This document shows positions 14,948 to 22,987 of a DNA stretch of 33,006 nucleotides, piece after piece; position 1 is the stretch's first letter, and each line of letters opens with the position of its first letter. Source of the stretch: SAR86 cluster bacterium REDSEA-S09_B4 (lineage in GTDB: Bacteria > Pseudomonadota > Gammaproteobacteria > Magnimaribacterales > Magnimaribacteraceae). Location of the stretch: NCBI GenBank assembly GCA_001628005.1, contig LUQU01000001.1, positions 1 to 33,006 on the forward strand. Reading direction: 5' to 3'. A program made the translations under genes and the position numbers. The notes under the pieces are model-generated. The model did not search any database. It saw nothing but the letters and a program-made list of their open reading frames with translations, and was not told the origin of the DNA.

Positions 14948-15736
14948 CTAGGCCCTTATACCTTTCCCTCTATTTAATAACCATAAAGCCAGGAAAAAAA
15001 GAATAACAATGAAAAGAACAATCATGAATAAAGCAAAGTGGATAGTCATGCCCATAGAAGCTAGGTCTGAAGAACCTAACACGGCCTGACGTAAAGCATT
15101 AACCATATATAAGATTGGATTTCCTAAAGAAACAGTTCGCCAGAATTCTGGTAGAAGATCTATAGAATAAAAAATTCCACCTAAATAGCTTAATGGAGTC
15201 AGTATAAAGGTTGGCACAATTGAAACATCATCAAAAGATTCTGCAAACAATGCATTTATAAAGCCTCCTATAGAAAAAAGCATTGAAGTAAGGAAAATAA
15301 CTAGAATAGCTAATGGCCAGTTTTGGACACTCAAGTTAACAAAAGGTAGAGACACGATGATAACTAAAACTGACACCATAATCCCTCTTGCCATTCCACC
15401 AAAAATCCACCCTCCTAAAATGATGTAATTAGGGACTGGGGTTACTAATAATTCTTCTATACTTTTTTGAAATTTAACACTGAAGAAGGAAGACAGAACA
15501 TTCGAGTAAGCATTGTTAATTACCGACATCATAACCATCCCTGGCACCATCCATTCCAAAAAACTAAACCCACCCATCTCTCCAATTCTTGAACCAATAA
15601 TTACACCTATCGTCACAAAATATAAAGCAATCATGATTGCCGGAGAAACTAGTGTTTGTAACCAAATCCTTGTAAACCTAATAACTTCTTTTCTGATGAT
15701 TGTTAGAAAAGCATTCAATATCTCAGTTGCGCTCAT
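14948..15736 (-). CDS. yadH: ABC-2 type transporter permease (YadH-like)
   Basis: This 262-residue inner-membrane permease has six hydrophobic segments. The stretch M-V-P-G-M-V-M-M-S-V and the following K-F-Q-K-S-I-E-E-L-L-V-T-P-V-P with G-G-M-A-R-G closely match E. coli YadH. The ABC-2 family exports lipids, polysaccharides or drugs; the YadGH substrate is not established. Its start overlaps the stop of the ATPase gene by 4 nt (ATGA at 15736-15733), so subunits are made together. queF follows 2 nt after the stop. Confidence 0.92.
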   Translation of the reverse strand: MSATEILNAFLTIIRKEVIRFTRIWLQTLVSPAIMIALYFVTIGVIIGSRIGEMGGFSFLEWMVPGMVMMSVINNAYSNVLSSFFSVKFQKSIEELLVTPVPNYIILGGWIFGGMARGIMVSVLVIIVSLPFVNLSVQNWPLAILVIFLTSMLFSIGGFINALFAESFDDVSIVPTFILTPLSYLGGIFYSIDLLPEFWRTVSLGNPILYMVNALRQAVLGSSDLASMGMTIHFALFMIVLFIVILFFLALWLLNRGKGIRA

Positions 15737-16692
15737 TCCATCTCTCCGATCTTGACATCTAATAGCGAGGATTTGTCTGGATCAGATTCAACTAAACTTA
15801 GAAAGAGCTCTTCCAGTCTTCCAGTTTCATTTCTCATGCTTAATACTTCTATCCCTTCATTAGATAGAGTCTTAAATACTTCATTTAGCTGCTGTCCCTT
15901 CTTAACTGTAACTGACAAAGTTCTTGAATCTTTTAGCTTGAAATCAAAATCTCCGTTGGATGGGATAGTGTTGATGGGTTTATCTAAATCCATAGAAAAG
16001 GTTTCCTTCTCTAATCTAGCCAGCAAATCTTTCATGCTTGTATTTTCAACGATTTCGCCTCTATCAATAATGGCAATATTTCTGCAAAGCCTCTCAGCTT
16101 CTTCAAGATAATGAGTTGTTAAAATTATAGTTGTGCCCAGTTCATTATTTATCTCTTGGAGAAAATCCCACAAAGATCTTCTCAATTCAATATCAACTCC
16201 TGCTGTCGGTTCATCAAGTATCAGTAATTTAGGTCGGTTAACCAAAGCTTTGGCCACCATTACTCTTCGTTTCATACCCCCCGAAAGGGTTCTAGCCTGA
16301 TCATTTCTTCGATCCCATATATCCAGGCGCTTCATAAAAAATTCAGCATTTTGCTTAGCCTGTATGTAGCTAAGACCGTGATAACCTGCTTGATTCCTTA
16401 TGATCTGGCCTACTTTTTCAAACTGATGAAAATTTATTTCCTGTCCAACAACCCCCAGTTGCTTCTTGGCAAGAGAATGTCCTTCGTCTATGTCTATTCC
16501 AAGTATTTTTACTTGCCCAGAGGTTTTATTTACTAATGAACTTATGATTCCTATGGTAGTGGTTTTCCCAGCTCCATTTGGGCCCAGTAAGGCAAAAAAA
16601 TCTCCTTCTTCAACATTTAAGTCTATGCCTTTGAGAGCCTCGTGATTGCCCTCATAAGTTTTTTTAAGATTCTTAATAGTTAAAGCTTCCAT
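15733..16692 (-). CDS. yadG: ABC transporter ATP-binding protein (YadG-like)
   Basis: The 319-residue ATPase has Walker A G37-P-N-G-A-G-K-T-T45, signature L136-S-G-G-M, Walker B L-L-I-L-D160-E161 and switch T-T-H-Y-L-E-E. Segments such as I-G-I-I-S-S-L-V-N-K-T-S-G and A-G-V-D-I-E-L-R-R-S are nearly those of E. coli YadG. It powers the permease encoded by the overlapping downstream gene. The C-terminal 80 residues beyond the ATPase core are a regulatory extension usual for this group. It begins 47 nt after the VWA gene stop and heads the yadG-yadH-queF unit. Confidence 0.95.
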   Translation of the reverse strand: MEALTIKNLKKTYEGNHEALKGIDLNVEEGDFFALLGPNGAGKTTTIGIISSLVNKTSGQVKILGIDIDEGHSLAKKQLGVVGQEINFHQFEKVGQIIRNQAGYHGLSYIQAKQNAEFFMKRLDIWDRRNDQARTLSGGMKRRVMVAKALVNRPKLLILDEPTAGVDIELRRSLWDFLQEINNELGTTIILTTHYLEEAERLCRNIAIIDRGEIVENTSMKDLLARLEKETFSMDLDKPINTIPSNGDFDFKLKDSRTLSVTVKKGQQLNEVFKTLSNEGIEVLSMRNETGRLEELFLSLVESDPDKSSLLDVKIGEME

Positions 16693-16739
16693 ACGACTTT
16701 AATAATATATGAAGGGTTAGAGAAAGCTAAAAAAACCAG

Positions 16740-17915
16740 CTATTTGCTTAGAAAGGCCATGCTATCTTCGAGGCCTCTGATGGTTAGAGGGAACATATTA
16801 TCTTCAATCAAAGAACGAGTTAGTTCTACAGAAGCACTGTATTCCCAATGATCTGAAGGCACAGGGTTTAGCCAAATTACTTTGTCGTAAACTTCTACCA
16901 TGCGCTTCATCCACAAAGCCCCTGCCTCTTCATTCCAGTGTTCAATACTGCCTCCAGGATTGGTAATTTCATACGGAGCCATAGTAGCGTCACCAACAAA
17001 AATAATTTTGTAATCGGCAGAGTACTTGTGCAATACATCTTCAGTCATGATCCTTTCATTTTGTCTTCTTCTATTATCCTTCCAAATAGATTCGTATAAG
17101 AAGTTATGGAAATAGAAGTACTCGAGGTTTTTAAACTCTGTCTTACAGGCTGAAAATAATTCTTCACAAATTTTTATATGCGGATCCATGGATCCACCCA
17201 CATCAAAGAAAGCTAAAACTTTGACTGCATTTCTTTTCTCCGGCTGATATCTAATATCTAACATACCGGCTTTCTTTGCCGTAGAGCTTATAGTCCCATC
17301 TAAATCAAATTCCTCTTCGGCACTGTCACGAATTAACTTTCTTAATCTTCTTAAAGCTACCTTAATATTCCTTGTTCCTAATTCGACGTTGTCATCCAGA
17401 TTTTTAAAATCTCTTGCTTCCCAAACTTTGACAGCCTTTCCTTTTTTGCCTTCTCCTCCTACCCTTATCCCTTCTGGATTATCGCCATCATTTCCGAAGG
17501 GTGAAGTTCCTTCTGTACCAACCCATTTGTTGCCACCTTCATGTCTTTCTTCCTGCTCTTGCATTCTGTTTTTAAATTCTTCTAAGAGCTTTTCCAGACC
17601 ACCCAATGAATCTATCTCTGCTAGCTCTTCTTCAGTGAGGTACTTTTCAAATTCAGCTTTCAACCAATCTTCAGGAATGAGCATCTCTAATATATCGTCA
17701 ATGCTTTCAATGCCTTTAAAGTAGATATCAAAAGCTCTATCAAATTTATCGTAATGCTTTTCATCTTTAACCAGAATCGCTCGGCTTAGATAGTAAAAAT
17801 CTTCCATGTTTGCGAAAGCAAGTTTTTTATCTACAGCTCCTATTAAATCTAGAAGTTCCCTAAGGGAACATGGAACGCCCGTGGCCTTAAGAGTGTTGAA
17901 CAGAGAAATAAACAT
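16740..17915 (-). CDS. VWA-domain protein, MoxR partner (CoxE-like)
   Basis: The 391-residue protein has a helical N-terminal half, a charged and glycine-rich linker (about 115-165) and a C-terminal von Willebrand A domain. The metal-site motif reads D238-V-G-G-S242-M-D, so the first Ser of the canonical D-x-S-x-S is Gly. As far as I recall, a Gly here is usual in this CoxE-like group and is not damage. A following segment E-F-K-N-L-E-Y-F-Y-F-H-N is also family-typical. MoxR/VWA pairs act as chaperones that insert metal cofactors or remodel protein complexes. It starts 2 nt after the MoxR gene; the client is not evident from the neighbours. Confidence 0.88.
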   Translation of the reverse strand: MFISLFNTLKATGVPCSLRELLDLIGAVDKKLAFANMEDFYYLSRAILVKDEKHYDKFDRAFDIYFKGIESIDDILEMLIPEDWLKAEFEKYLTEEELAEIDSLGGLEKLLEEFKNRMQEQEERHEGGNKWVGTEGTSPFGNDGDNPEGIRVGGEGKKGKAVKVWEARDFKNLDDNVELGTRNIKVALRRLRKLIRDSAEEEFDLDGTISSTAKKAGMLDIRYQPEKRNAVKVLAFFDVGGSMDPHIKICEELFSACKTEFKNLEYFYFHNFLYESIWKDNRRRQNERIMTEDVLHKYSADYKIIFVGDATMAPYEITNPGGSIEHWNEEAGALWMKRMVEVYDKVIWLNPVPSDHWEYSASVELTRSLIEDNMFPLTIRGLEDSMAFLSK

Positions 17916-17917
17916 TG

Positions 17918-18775
17918 TTATTGAGGGTTGTTAGCAGCTTCTCTCCTTGCCATAAAAGCAAGTCTTTCTAAAAGTTGTACATCTTGTTCATTTTTAATTA
18001 AAGCCCCATACAAAGGAGGTATAGCTTTTGTTGGATCTCTATCTTTAAGAATTTCATCAGGTATGTCATCGGCCATCAACAACTTAAGCCAATCGATTAA
18101 TTCAGAAGTAGAAGGTTTTTTCTTTAAACCCGGTACCTTTCTTACATCAAAGAAAATATCCAGTGCATCCTTTACTAACTTTTTCTTAATTTTAGGATGA
18201 TGGACTGATACTATTTGCTGCATAGTTTCCCTATCAGGGAAGTTTATGTAATGAAAGAAGCACCTTCTTAGGAAAGCATCTGGTAATTCCTTTTCATTAT
18301 TACTGGTAATAATAACTATAGGTCTATTGATTGCCTTAATAGTTTCTTTTGTTTCATAAACAAAGAATTCCATTCTGTCTAATTCTTGAAGCAAATCGTT
18401 AGGAAATTCAATGTCAGCTTTATCAATTTCATCCACTAAAAGGACTACTTTTTCTTCAGCAGAGAAAGCTTCCCAAAGTTTGCCTTTTTCTATGTAGTTT
18501 GAGATATCTTTAACCCTTTCGTCTCCTAATTGAGAGTCTCTGAGTCGTGTTACAGCATCGTACTCATAAAGACCCTGTTTAGCCTTAGTCGTCGATTTTA
18601 TGTGCCATTCAATTAGTGGCATTTTTAAAGCTTGTGCTACCTCTTCAGCAAGCATAGTCTTTCCAGTACCTGGCTCACCTTTAATTAATAGAGGTCTTTC
18701 AAGAGCGACGGATGCATTCACAGCCATGCTCAAATCTTCAGTTGAAATGTAAGTATCTGTCCCTGTAAATTTCAT
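17918..18775 (-). CDS. MoxR-family AAA+ ATPase
   Basis: The 285-residue AAA+ ATPase has Walker A G33-E-P-G-T-G-K-T40, Walker B V-L-L-V-D115-E116, sensor 1 I-T-S-N-N-E-K-E-L-P and the Arg-finger region A-F-L-R-R-C-F-F. The MoxR type is recognised from the L-I-K-G-E-P-G-T-G-K start and D-E-I-D-K-A-D. It forms hexamers that remodel client proteins with the adjacent VWA subunit. It is the first gene of the pair; the 66-nt gap ahead contains a hairpin near the thioesterase stop and a weak TATGAT, so an independent promoter is possible. Confidence 0.93.
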   Translation of the reverse strand: MKFTGTDTYISTEDLSMAVNASVALERPLLIKGEPGTGKTMLAEEVAQALKMPLIEWHIKSTTKAKQGLYEYDAVTRLRDSQLGDERVKDISNYIEKGKLWEAFSAEEKVVLLVDEIDKADIEFPNDLLQELDRMEFFVYETKETIKAINRPIVIITSNNEKELPDAFLRRCFFHYINFPDRETMQQIVSVHHPKIKKKLVKDALDIFFDVRKVPGLKKKPSTSELIDWLKLLMADDIPDEILKDRDPTKAIPPLYGALIKNEQDVQLLERLAFMARREAANNPQ

Positions 18776-18819
18776 AAATTATCCTGTTATTAAAAATTTG
18801 TAGAACTTTATCATAGCCT

Positions 18820-18848
18820 AACTTATGCAAGCTAATGCATTTTAAGTT
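18820..18848 (-). terminator. Imperfect hairpin over the thioesterase stop (weak terminator candidate)
   Basis: AACTTA (18820-18825) pairs with TAAGTT (18843-18848), and inside it TGCA pairs with TGCA around a six-base loop, with a three-base bulge. The stop codon lies in one arm. No T-run follows on the minus strand, so intrinsic termination would be inefficient; RNA processing or attenuation ahead of the MoxR gene are alternatives. Confidence 0.25.
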
Positions 18849-19660
18849 TTAGGCATTCTAAGTTTAGCCATTTGTCTAGCTTGTCCAATTAAATTCCCTT
18901 CCGAGTCCCAAATTTCATCGTCTTCTTCTAGAAACCCAGAAGTTATAAAATCTGTTTTTCCTCTCATTCGTAAAGGACCTGGCGATGGCGATTGCTTTAA
19001 ATGGACAGTAAGCTCTAATGAAGGAACCCAACCCCTTGACCCGAGTCTATTAAAAATAGGTGGTGACATTGTATCCAGAAAGAAAATCACACTAAATAAA
19101 TCTATGTCCTCTCCGCCAGGCCAAGCGTAATAAGCATCTAAACAAGCTCGAGCTCTAGGTCTATCTTCATCCCACCAATCCGATTGTGGAGTAAATTTTC
19201 TGTCAATCTGTTTCTCCAAAACAGGAGTGAATCCTTCCTTATAAGGCATGGCTATACACTCTTCAATGGGGGGGAAATCCGGGGCTTCTACTTCTCTTAA
19301 AGTATCTCCTTTTGATTTTGCGAAGTCAGTAAAGCATGAAGTAAATCTTATGCGCTCTTCTCCTCCTTGAATAAACTTAAGTAAAGCCGTAGAAACGCTT
19401 TTTCCAATATTAAGTTTTTCTATCTCTAGTAAAGCCTTGCCAGGTTCTACTCTAGACAAATAATGGCCTGTTATTGAAAGCGGGTCTTTATGGTCCAATG
19501 ATTCTGCGAGTGCCCTGGCAGCTGTAGCCATTGAGTAACCTCCATTTGCTACACCTCCAATACTCCAATCATCAGTAAGCTCTGCTTCCCACGAATTTTC
19601 ATCCAACCGAGAAACTGCTGTATCACGAAGAAACTTCGGATATCCAATATCTTGAGACAT
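18842..19660 (-). CDS. Acyl-CoA thioesterase-like protein (double hotdog)
   Basis: The 272-residue protein resembles the TesB-like double-hotdog thioesterase family: N-terminal D-W-S-I-G-G-V-A-N-G-G-Y with a following helix A-A-R-A-L, H-Y-L-S-R-V-E-P-G, and a second hotdog with S-L-E-L-T-V-H-L and G-F-L-E-E-D-D-E-I-W-D. These enzymes hydrolyse acyl-CoA to free acid and CoA. It is the last gene of a run starting with a CoA-transferase, in which both could act on the same CoA ester. It lies 12 nt after the upstream membrane-protein gene. Confidence 0.83.
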   Translation of the reverse strand: MSQDIGYPKFLRDTAVSRLDENSWEAELTDDWSIGGVANGGYSMATAARALAESLDHKDPLSITGHYLSRVEPGKALLEIEKLNIGKSVSTALLKFIQGGEERIRFTSCFTDFAKSKGDTLREVEAPDFPPIEECIAMPYKEGFTPVLEKQIDRKFTPQSDWWDEDRPRARACLDAYYAWPGGEDIDLFSVIFFLDTMSPPIFNRLGSRGWVPSLELTVHLKQSPSPGPLRMRGKTDFITSGFLEEDDEIWDSEGNLIGQARQMAKLRMPKT

Positions 19661-19672
19661 AAAATAGAATTT

Positions 19673-20047
19673 TTAGGCGTTTTCCTTCTTCATAAGATAA
19701 ACACTAAGAATCAAGAAAGCTACCATTACTATTTCTGCAATAATTGCCTGAGTGAGAGGCTCTGATCCATGAGTTACAACAGCTAAACTTCTAAAAACAG
19801 CTGCGGAACCCAGCAATGATATGGATGCATAAAGCCATCTATGCTCAGCTCTATAGGCTCCTATGCAGGCAAATAAACCTGCCGTAAAGAAAAATGATGT
19901 GAAATCTCCAATCTGTGTGTTCCCACCCATACCTTCTAACAAAGGCATGGCTAATCCTGCAGCGGCAGTTGCAGGATCCATTAGCCATCCCAAACATGTC
20001 CACAGCATGAAAAGCCCGACAATTCCTGACAATATTCTTGCTACCAT
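19673..20047 (-). CDS. Small four-helix membrane protein, unknown function
   Basis: The 124-residue protein has four hydrophobic segments (about 3-20, 46-64, 70-90, 98-118) with conserved-looking G-D-F-T-S-F-F-F and a charged Y-R-A-E-H-R-W-L-Y turn. The pattern resembles small DUF4345-like membrane proteins, but I cannot confirm it. AGGAGG lies ahead of the ATG. It sits between the PQQ-type dehydrogenase and the thioesterase genes with gaps of 25 and 12 nt, so it is probably part of that operon. Confidence 0.7.
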   Translation of the reverse strand: MVARILSGIVGLFMLWTCLGWLMDPATAAAGLAMPLLEGMGGNTQIGDFTSFFFTAGLFACIGAYRAEHRWLYASISLLGSAAVFRSLAVVTHGSEPLTQAIIAEIVMVAFLILSVYLMKKENA

Positions 20048-20072
20048 TTTTACCTCCTATTTTTATTAAAAA

Positions 20073-21194
20073 TTACTTATTAGGCACCACTCTAATGATT
20101 TTTCCTTTCCGACTGTCGATGGCCAAAACTAAACTACCATCTGGTGCTGAAACTACATTCCTTATTCTGCCTAGACTATTAAAAAGGATTTCTTCATCAA
20201 TAACTTCAGTTCCATTTAAAGAGATTCTTCTAACATCCCCTGGCACTAAAGCAGAGATAAATAAGCTACCTTTCCAATCTGGAAATAGATCACCATCGTA
20301 AAAAGTCATTCCTGAAGGAGCTATGGACGGAACCCAATACTTTATAGGTTGTTCCATTCCCTCTTTCTCTTTAAAGGGTGAGATAAGTGCTCCGCTGTAA
20401 TCAATTCCATATGTAATGGCTGGCCAGCCGTAATTTTTTCCTTTTTCTATAATATTTAATTCGTCCCCACCCCTAGGCCCATGTTCGTGTTCATAAACAA
20501 CAGACCCATCAGAATTAATAACTATGCCTTGTAAATTTCTATGTCCATAAGACCAAATTTCTGGTTTGGCACCTGGAATTGATATAAAAGGATTGTCTTC
20601 AGGAATTGAACCATCATCATTTACTCTAATTACTTTTCCAAAGTGGTTATCTAGTTCTTGGGCCATTTCTCTGTAACTAAAACCATCACCCGAAGTTATC
20701 AAAAGAGTTCCATCTTTTAAGAAGACCATTTTGGCTCCGTAGTGATTTGCCGTTCTTCGAGAAGGACTAGCTTTAAATATGGTCTCTACATTTGTAAGAG
20801 AAAGTCTTTCTAGTTTTCCTCTTATTACTCTTAAAGTATTTAACTTTGAATTACCGGGATCAGTTTCAGAAAAAGCTAGATATAGATATTTATTATTTTC
20901 AAAATTTGGATGTAATACTATGCCTTCTAGACCCCCCTGACCTTTGAATAGACTATCAGGCACTCCACTTACAGAGTCTTCTAATAGGTTTCCATTTTTT
21001 ATTACCCTTAATTTGCCTGTTTTCTCAGTTACCAAAATCTCATCATTCGACAAAAAAGCTATCCCCCAAGGAAAACTTAGGCCTTCGGCCAAAGTCTCAA
21101 ATTTATATTCTTTCTCGTGATGATTTGCGTAAACCCCAAAACAGGCAAAGCAACTAATTATTAATAAACTTATTTTTAAAAATTGTTTTTTCAT
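20073..21194 (-). CDS. Secreted PQQ-dependent aldose sugar dehydrogenase-like protein
   Basis: A signal peptide (about 1-23, V-Y-A|N) leads to a six-bladed propeller of the soluble glucose/aldose dehydrogenase family. Matches include G-L-S-F-P-W-G-I-A-F-L, G-G-L-E-G-I-V-L-H-P-N-F, N-H-Y-G-A-K-M-V-F, Y-G-H-R-N-L-Q-G, E-H-G-P-R-G-G-D-E-L-N and N-Y-G-W-P. These carry the catalytic His, PQQ-contacting Arg and calcium-site residues known in the family. Oxidation of aldoses or other alcohols in the periplasm is expected, with PQQ supplied externally or by genes outside the window. The mature protein starts N-H-H-E-K. The start is 2 nt after the upstream membrane-protein gene. Confidence 0.9.
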   Translation of the reverse strand: MKKQFLKISLLIISCFACFGVYANHHEKEYKFETLAEGLSFPWGIAFLSNDEILVTEKTGKLRVIKNGNLLEDSVSGVPDSLFKGQGGLEGIVLHPNFENNKYLYLAFSETDPGNSKLNTLRVIRGKLERLSLTNVETIFKASPSRRTANHYGAKMVFLKDGTLLITSGDGFSYREMAQELDNHFGKVIRVNDDGSIPEDNPFISIPGAKPEIWSYGHRNLQGIVINSDGSVVYEHEHGPRGGDELNIIEKGKNYGWPAITYGIDYSGALISPFKEKEGMEQPIKYWVPSIAPSGMTFYDGDLFPDWKGSLFISALVPGDVRRISLNGTEVIDEEILFNSLGRIRNVVSAPDGSLVLAIDSRKGKIIRVVPNK

Positions 21195-21196
21195 TT

Positions 21197-21664
21197 CTAT
21201 ACCTTACTTAACCTAGACCCAAAAAAGTGGCCTCCTAGGTATCCACAGATAATTAAACTGATCTTGCCTATAGTCGATCTGGCTCCAGCCAACATATCAA
21301 CCCCGAAAAATAACAGGGGCATTAGATAAACTATAAATACAAGCGCCATTGCTCCTGCTATTCCATAAGCATATTTTTTTTCAATGCCTGTCCATTTCAA
21401 AATAATCCAGGTAACACCAAAAGCTATAAAAAGACCCAAAGATATTATTGTTGGTAATAAAGGTAAGGGTGCAGGAGGAGCTGGAGTTAAAGTCATAAGG
21501 ACAAAATCATGGTAAATACTAGAAATTAGAACACCGAACGTTACAGGCATATCAACACTCGAAAGCCAGATAAGATTGAAAACAGTAGTTTGTGCTCCAA
21601 CTAAAAAAGAAACCAGAAGTATTGCAAGAAAAAGAAAGCCTACTTTTTTAACTCTATCGATCAT
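21197..21664 (-). CDS. Membrane protein of unknown function
   Basis: This 155-residue protein has four hydrophobic segments (about 8-27, 65-85, 101-122, 130-150). A proline- and alanine-rich loop (T-P-A-P-P-A-P-L-P) between the first and second helices probably lies outside the cytoplasm. I recognise no family. The gene follows the CoA-transferase by 48 nt and abuts the PQQ-type dehydrogenase gene (2-nt gap), which suggests linked expression and possibly a membrane partner for the periplasmic enzyme. Confidence 0.7.
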   Translation of the reverse strand: MIDRVKKVGFLFLAILLVSFLVGAQTTVFNLIWLSSVDMPVTFGVLISSIYHDFVLMTLTPAPPAPLPLLPTIISLGLFIAFGVTWIILKWTGIEKKYAYGIAGAMALVFIVYLMPLLFFGVDMLAGARSTIGKISLIICGYLGGHFFGSRLSKV

Positions 21665-21712
21665 GATTTTTCTTAATATACATTTTTATTTTTACATTAA
21701 CACTAAACTTCT

Positions 21713-22939
21713 TTACTCTCTGGAAGCATTGGCAACATCGGCCAATAACATGCCTTCGATTATTTCCTTGTTTGCTTTTTCTCTTTCTTCCATTCTAGTT
21801 ATGTCACCTTCATCAACACCGAGTTCCGAAAGGACTTCTCTATTATGTTGACCTAATGTGGGTGCGTGTGATTTTGGAAAATCATTTTGGTCTATAAAAT
21901 TGAAAGGCGGTTTCGGCATTCTCATTTTACCTCCGACAGGATGATCGGCTTCTATTAATGATTTTTGTTCTAAAACTTGGGGATCTTCATGAATTTCGTC
22001 AAGCTGGTTTATTGAAGCAACTGGTATGCCTAATTTATCTAATTCATCGCAAAGAACATCAGCTTCTTTATCTTCTATATACTTTCCAACGTCGGTAAGT
22101 AAAGTTTCCTTATTCAAGATTCTTTGTTCAAAGGTGGCATACTTTTCTTCCTCATACAATTTACACCCAATAACTTCACAGAAATTTTTGAAATCATTGT
22201 CTGCAACTACAATTACGCTGATGGGTTTGTCTTTAGCTTTAAATAAAGGAAAAGATTCAAATAAATCAGGTTTATAGTCAATGCCTTCACCCAACCAAGT
22301 TTTCGACCACATAACATCAGGCCATATGTAATATAGAGCTGAATCTAACATAGATATTGGTAAGTACTGTCCCTCTCCTGTTCGTTCTCTATGCAATAAA
22401 GCAGTACTTATAGATTGAGCGGCAGTAAGCCCAGTTACTTTGTCAAAGACAATTGTTTTGTAATACTCAGGATTATCGGCATTTTGAGAAGCAGCAGCTC
22501 CTGCAGTGGCTTGAATCAAAGGGTCGTAAACTCTTCTATTTATGTAAGGACCTGATTGCCCATATCCTGAAATTGATGTGTATATGATGTTTGGATTAAT
22601 TTTTATAATGCTTTCGTAGTCCAAGCCCACCTTTTTAACCACTCCGGGCCTGTAATTCTCAATTAGAACATCAGCTGTTTCTAGCAAACTCTTTAATATT
22701 TCAAAATCTTTATTCTCTTTAAAGTCTAAAACCACTGATCTTTTATTCCTGTTGAGAACAGAAAACATTGCTGCCATACCAGATCTTGTTGTACCCATAA
22801 ATCTGGCAAGGTCTCCTATTCCAGGTGGTTCTACTTTTATTACGTCAGCACCTTGGTCGGATAACATCATTCCTGCAAATGGACCTGAGACTGTGGAAGT
22901 TAACTCAACAACCCTATAACCTTCTAACGGACCAGACAT
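21713..22939 (-). CDS. CaiB/BaiF family (family III) CoA-transferase
   Basis: The 408-residue enzyme has the family start L-E-G-Y-R-V-V-E-L, S-G-P-F-A-G-M-M-L-S-D-Q-G-A-D-V-I-K-V-E, N-R-N-K-R-S-V, and the catalytic Asp166 in F-D-K-V-T-G. G-Y-G-Q-S-G-P and E-N-Y-R-P-G-V are also present. These enzymes move CoA from an acyl-CoA donor to a carboxylic acid through an Asp-linked intermediate. The acid substrate cannot be told. It is preceded by a good AAGGAGAG site and is divergent from tatD. The downstream run ends in a thioesterase that could recycle the CoA ester. Confidence 0.92.
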   Translation of the reverse strand: MSGPLEGYRVVELTSTVSGPFAGMMLSDQGADVIKVEPPGIGDLARFMGTTRSGMAAMFSVLNRNKRSVVLDFKENKDFEILKSLLETADVLIENYRPGVVKKVGLDYESIIKINPNIIYTSISGYGQSGPYINRRVYDPLIQATAGAAASQNADNPEYYKTIVFDKVTGLTAAQSISTALLHRERTGEGQYLPISMLDSALYYIWPDVMWSKTWLGEGIDYKPDLFESFPLFKAKDKPISVIVVADNDFKNFCEVIGCKLYEEEKYATFEQRILNKETLLTDVGKYIEDKEADVLCDELDKLGIPVASINQLDEIHEDPQVLEQKSLIEADHPVGGKMRMPKPPFNFIDQNDFPKSHAPTLGQHNREVLSELGVDEGDITRMEEREKANKEIIEGMLLADVANASRE

Positions 22940-22969
22940 AGTACCTCTCTCCTTAAATAACTTCTGTCT

Positions 22970-22975
22970 TATAAT
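22970..22975 (+). promoter_or_regulatory. Probable -10 box of tatD, implying a very short leader
   Basis: A perfect plus-strand TATAAT ends 12 nt before the tatD ATG at 22988 and no Shine-Dalgarno lies between them. Transcription would start about 5-7 nt before the ATG, so the message would be leaderless or nearly so. No convincing -35 is visible because the upstream bases encode the divergent gene's ribosome site. Confidence 0.4.
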
Positions 22976-22987
22976 AAAACAAGCCTT

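Noticed and set aside
15752-16111. A 119-codon plus-strand open frame
   Set aside because: It is antisense to the C-terminal part of the YadG-like ATPase and has serine-rich, unstructured composition.
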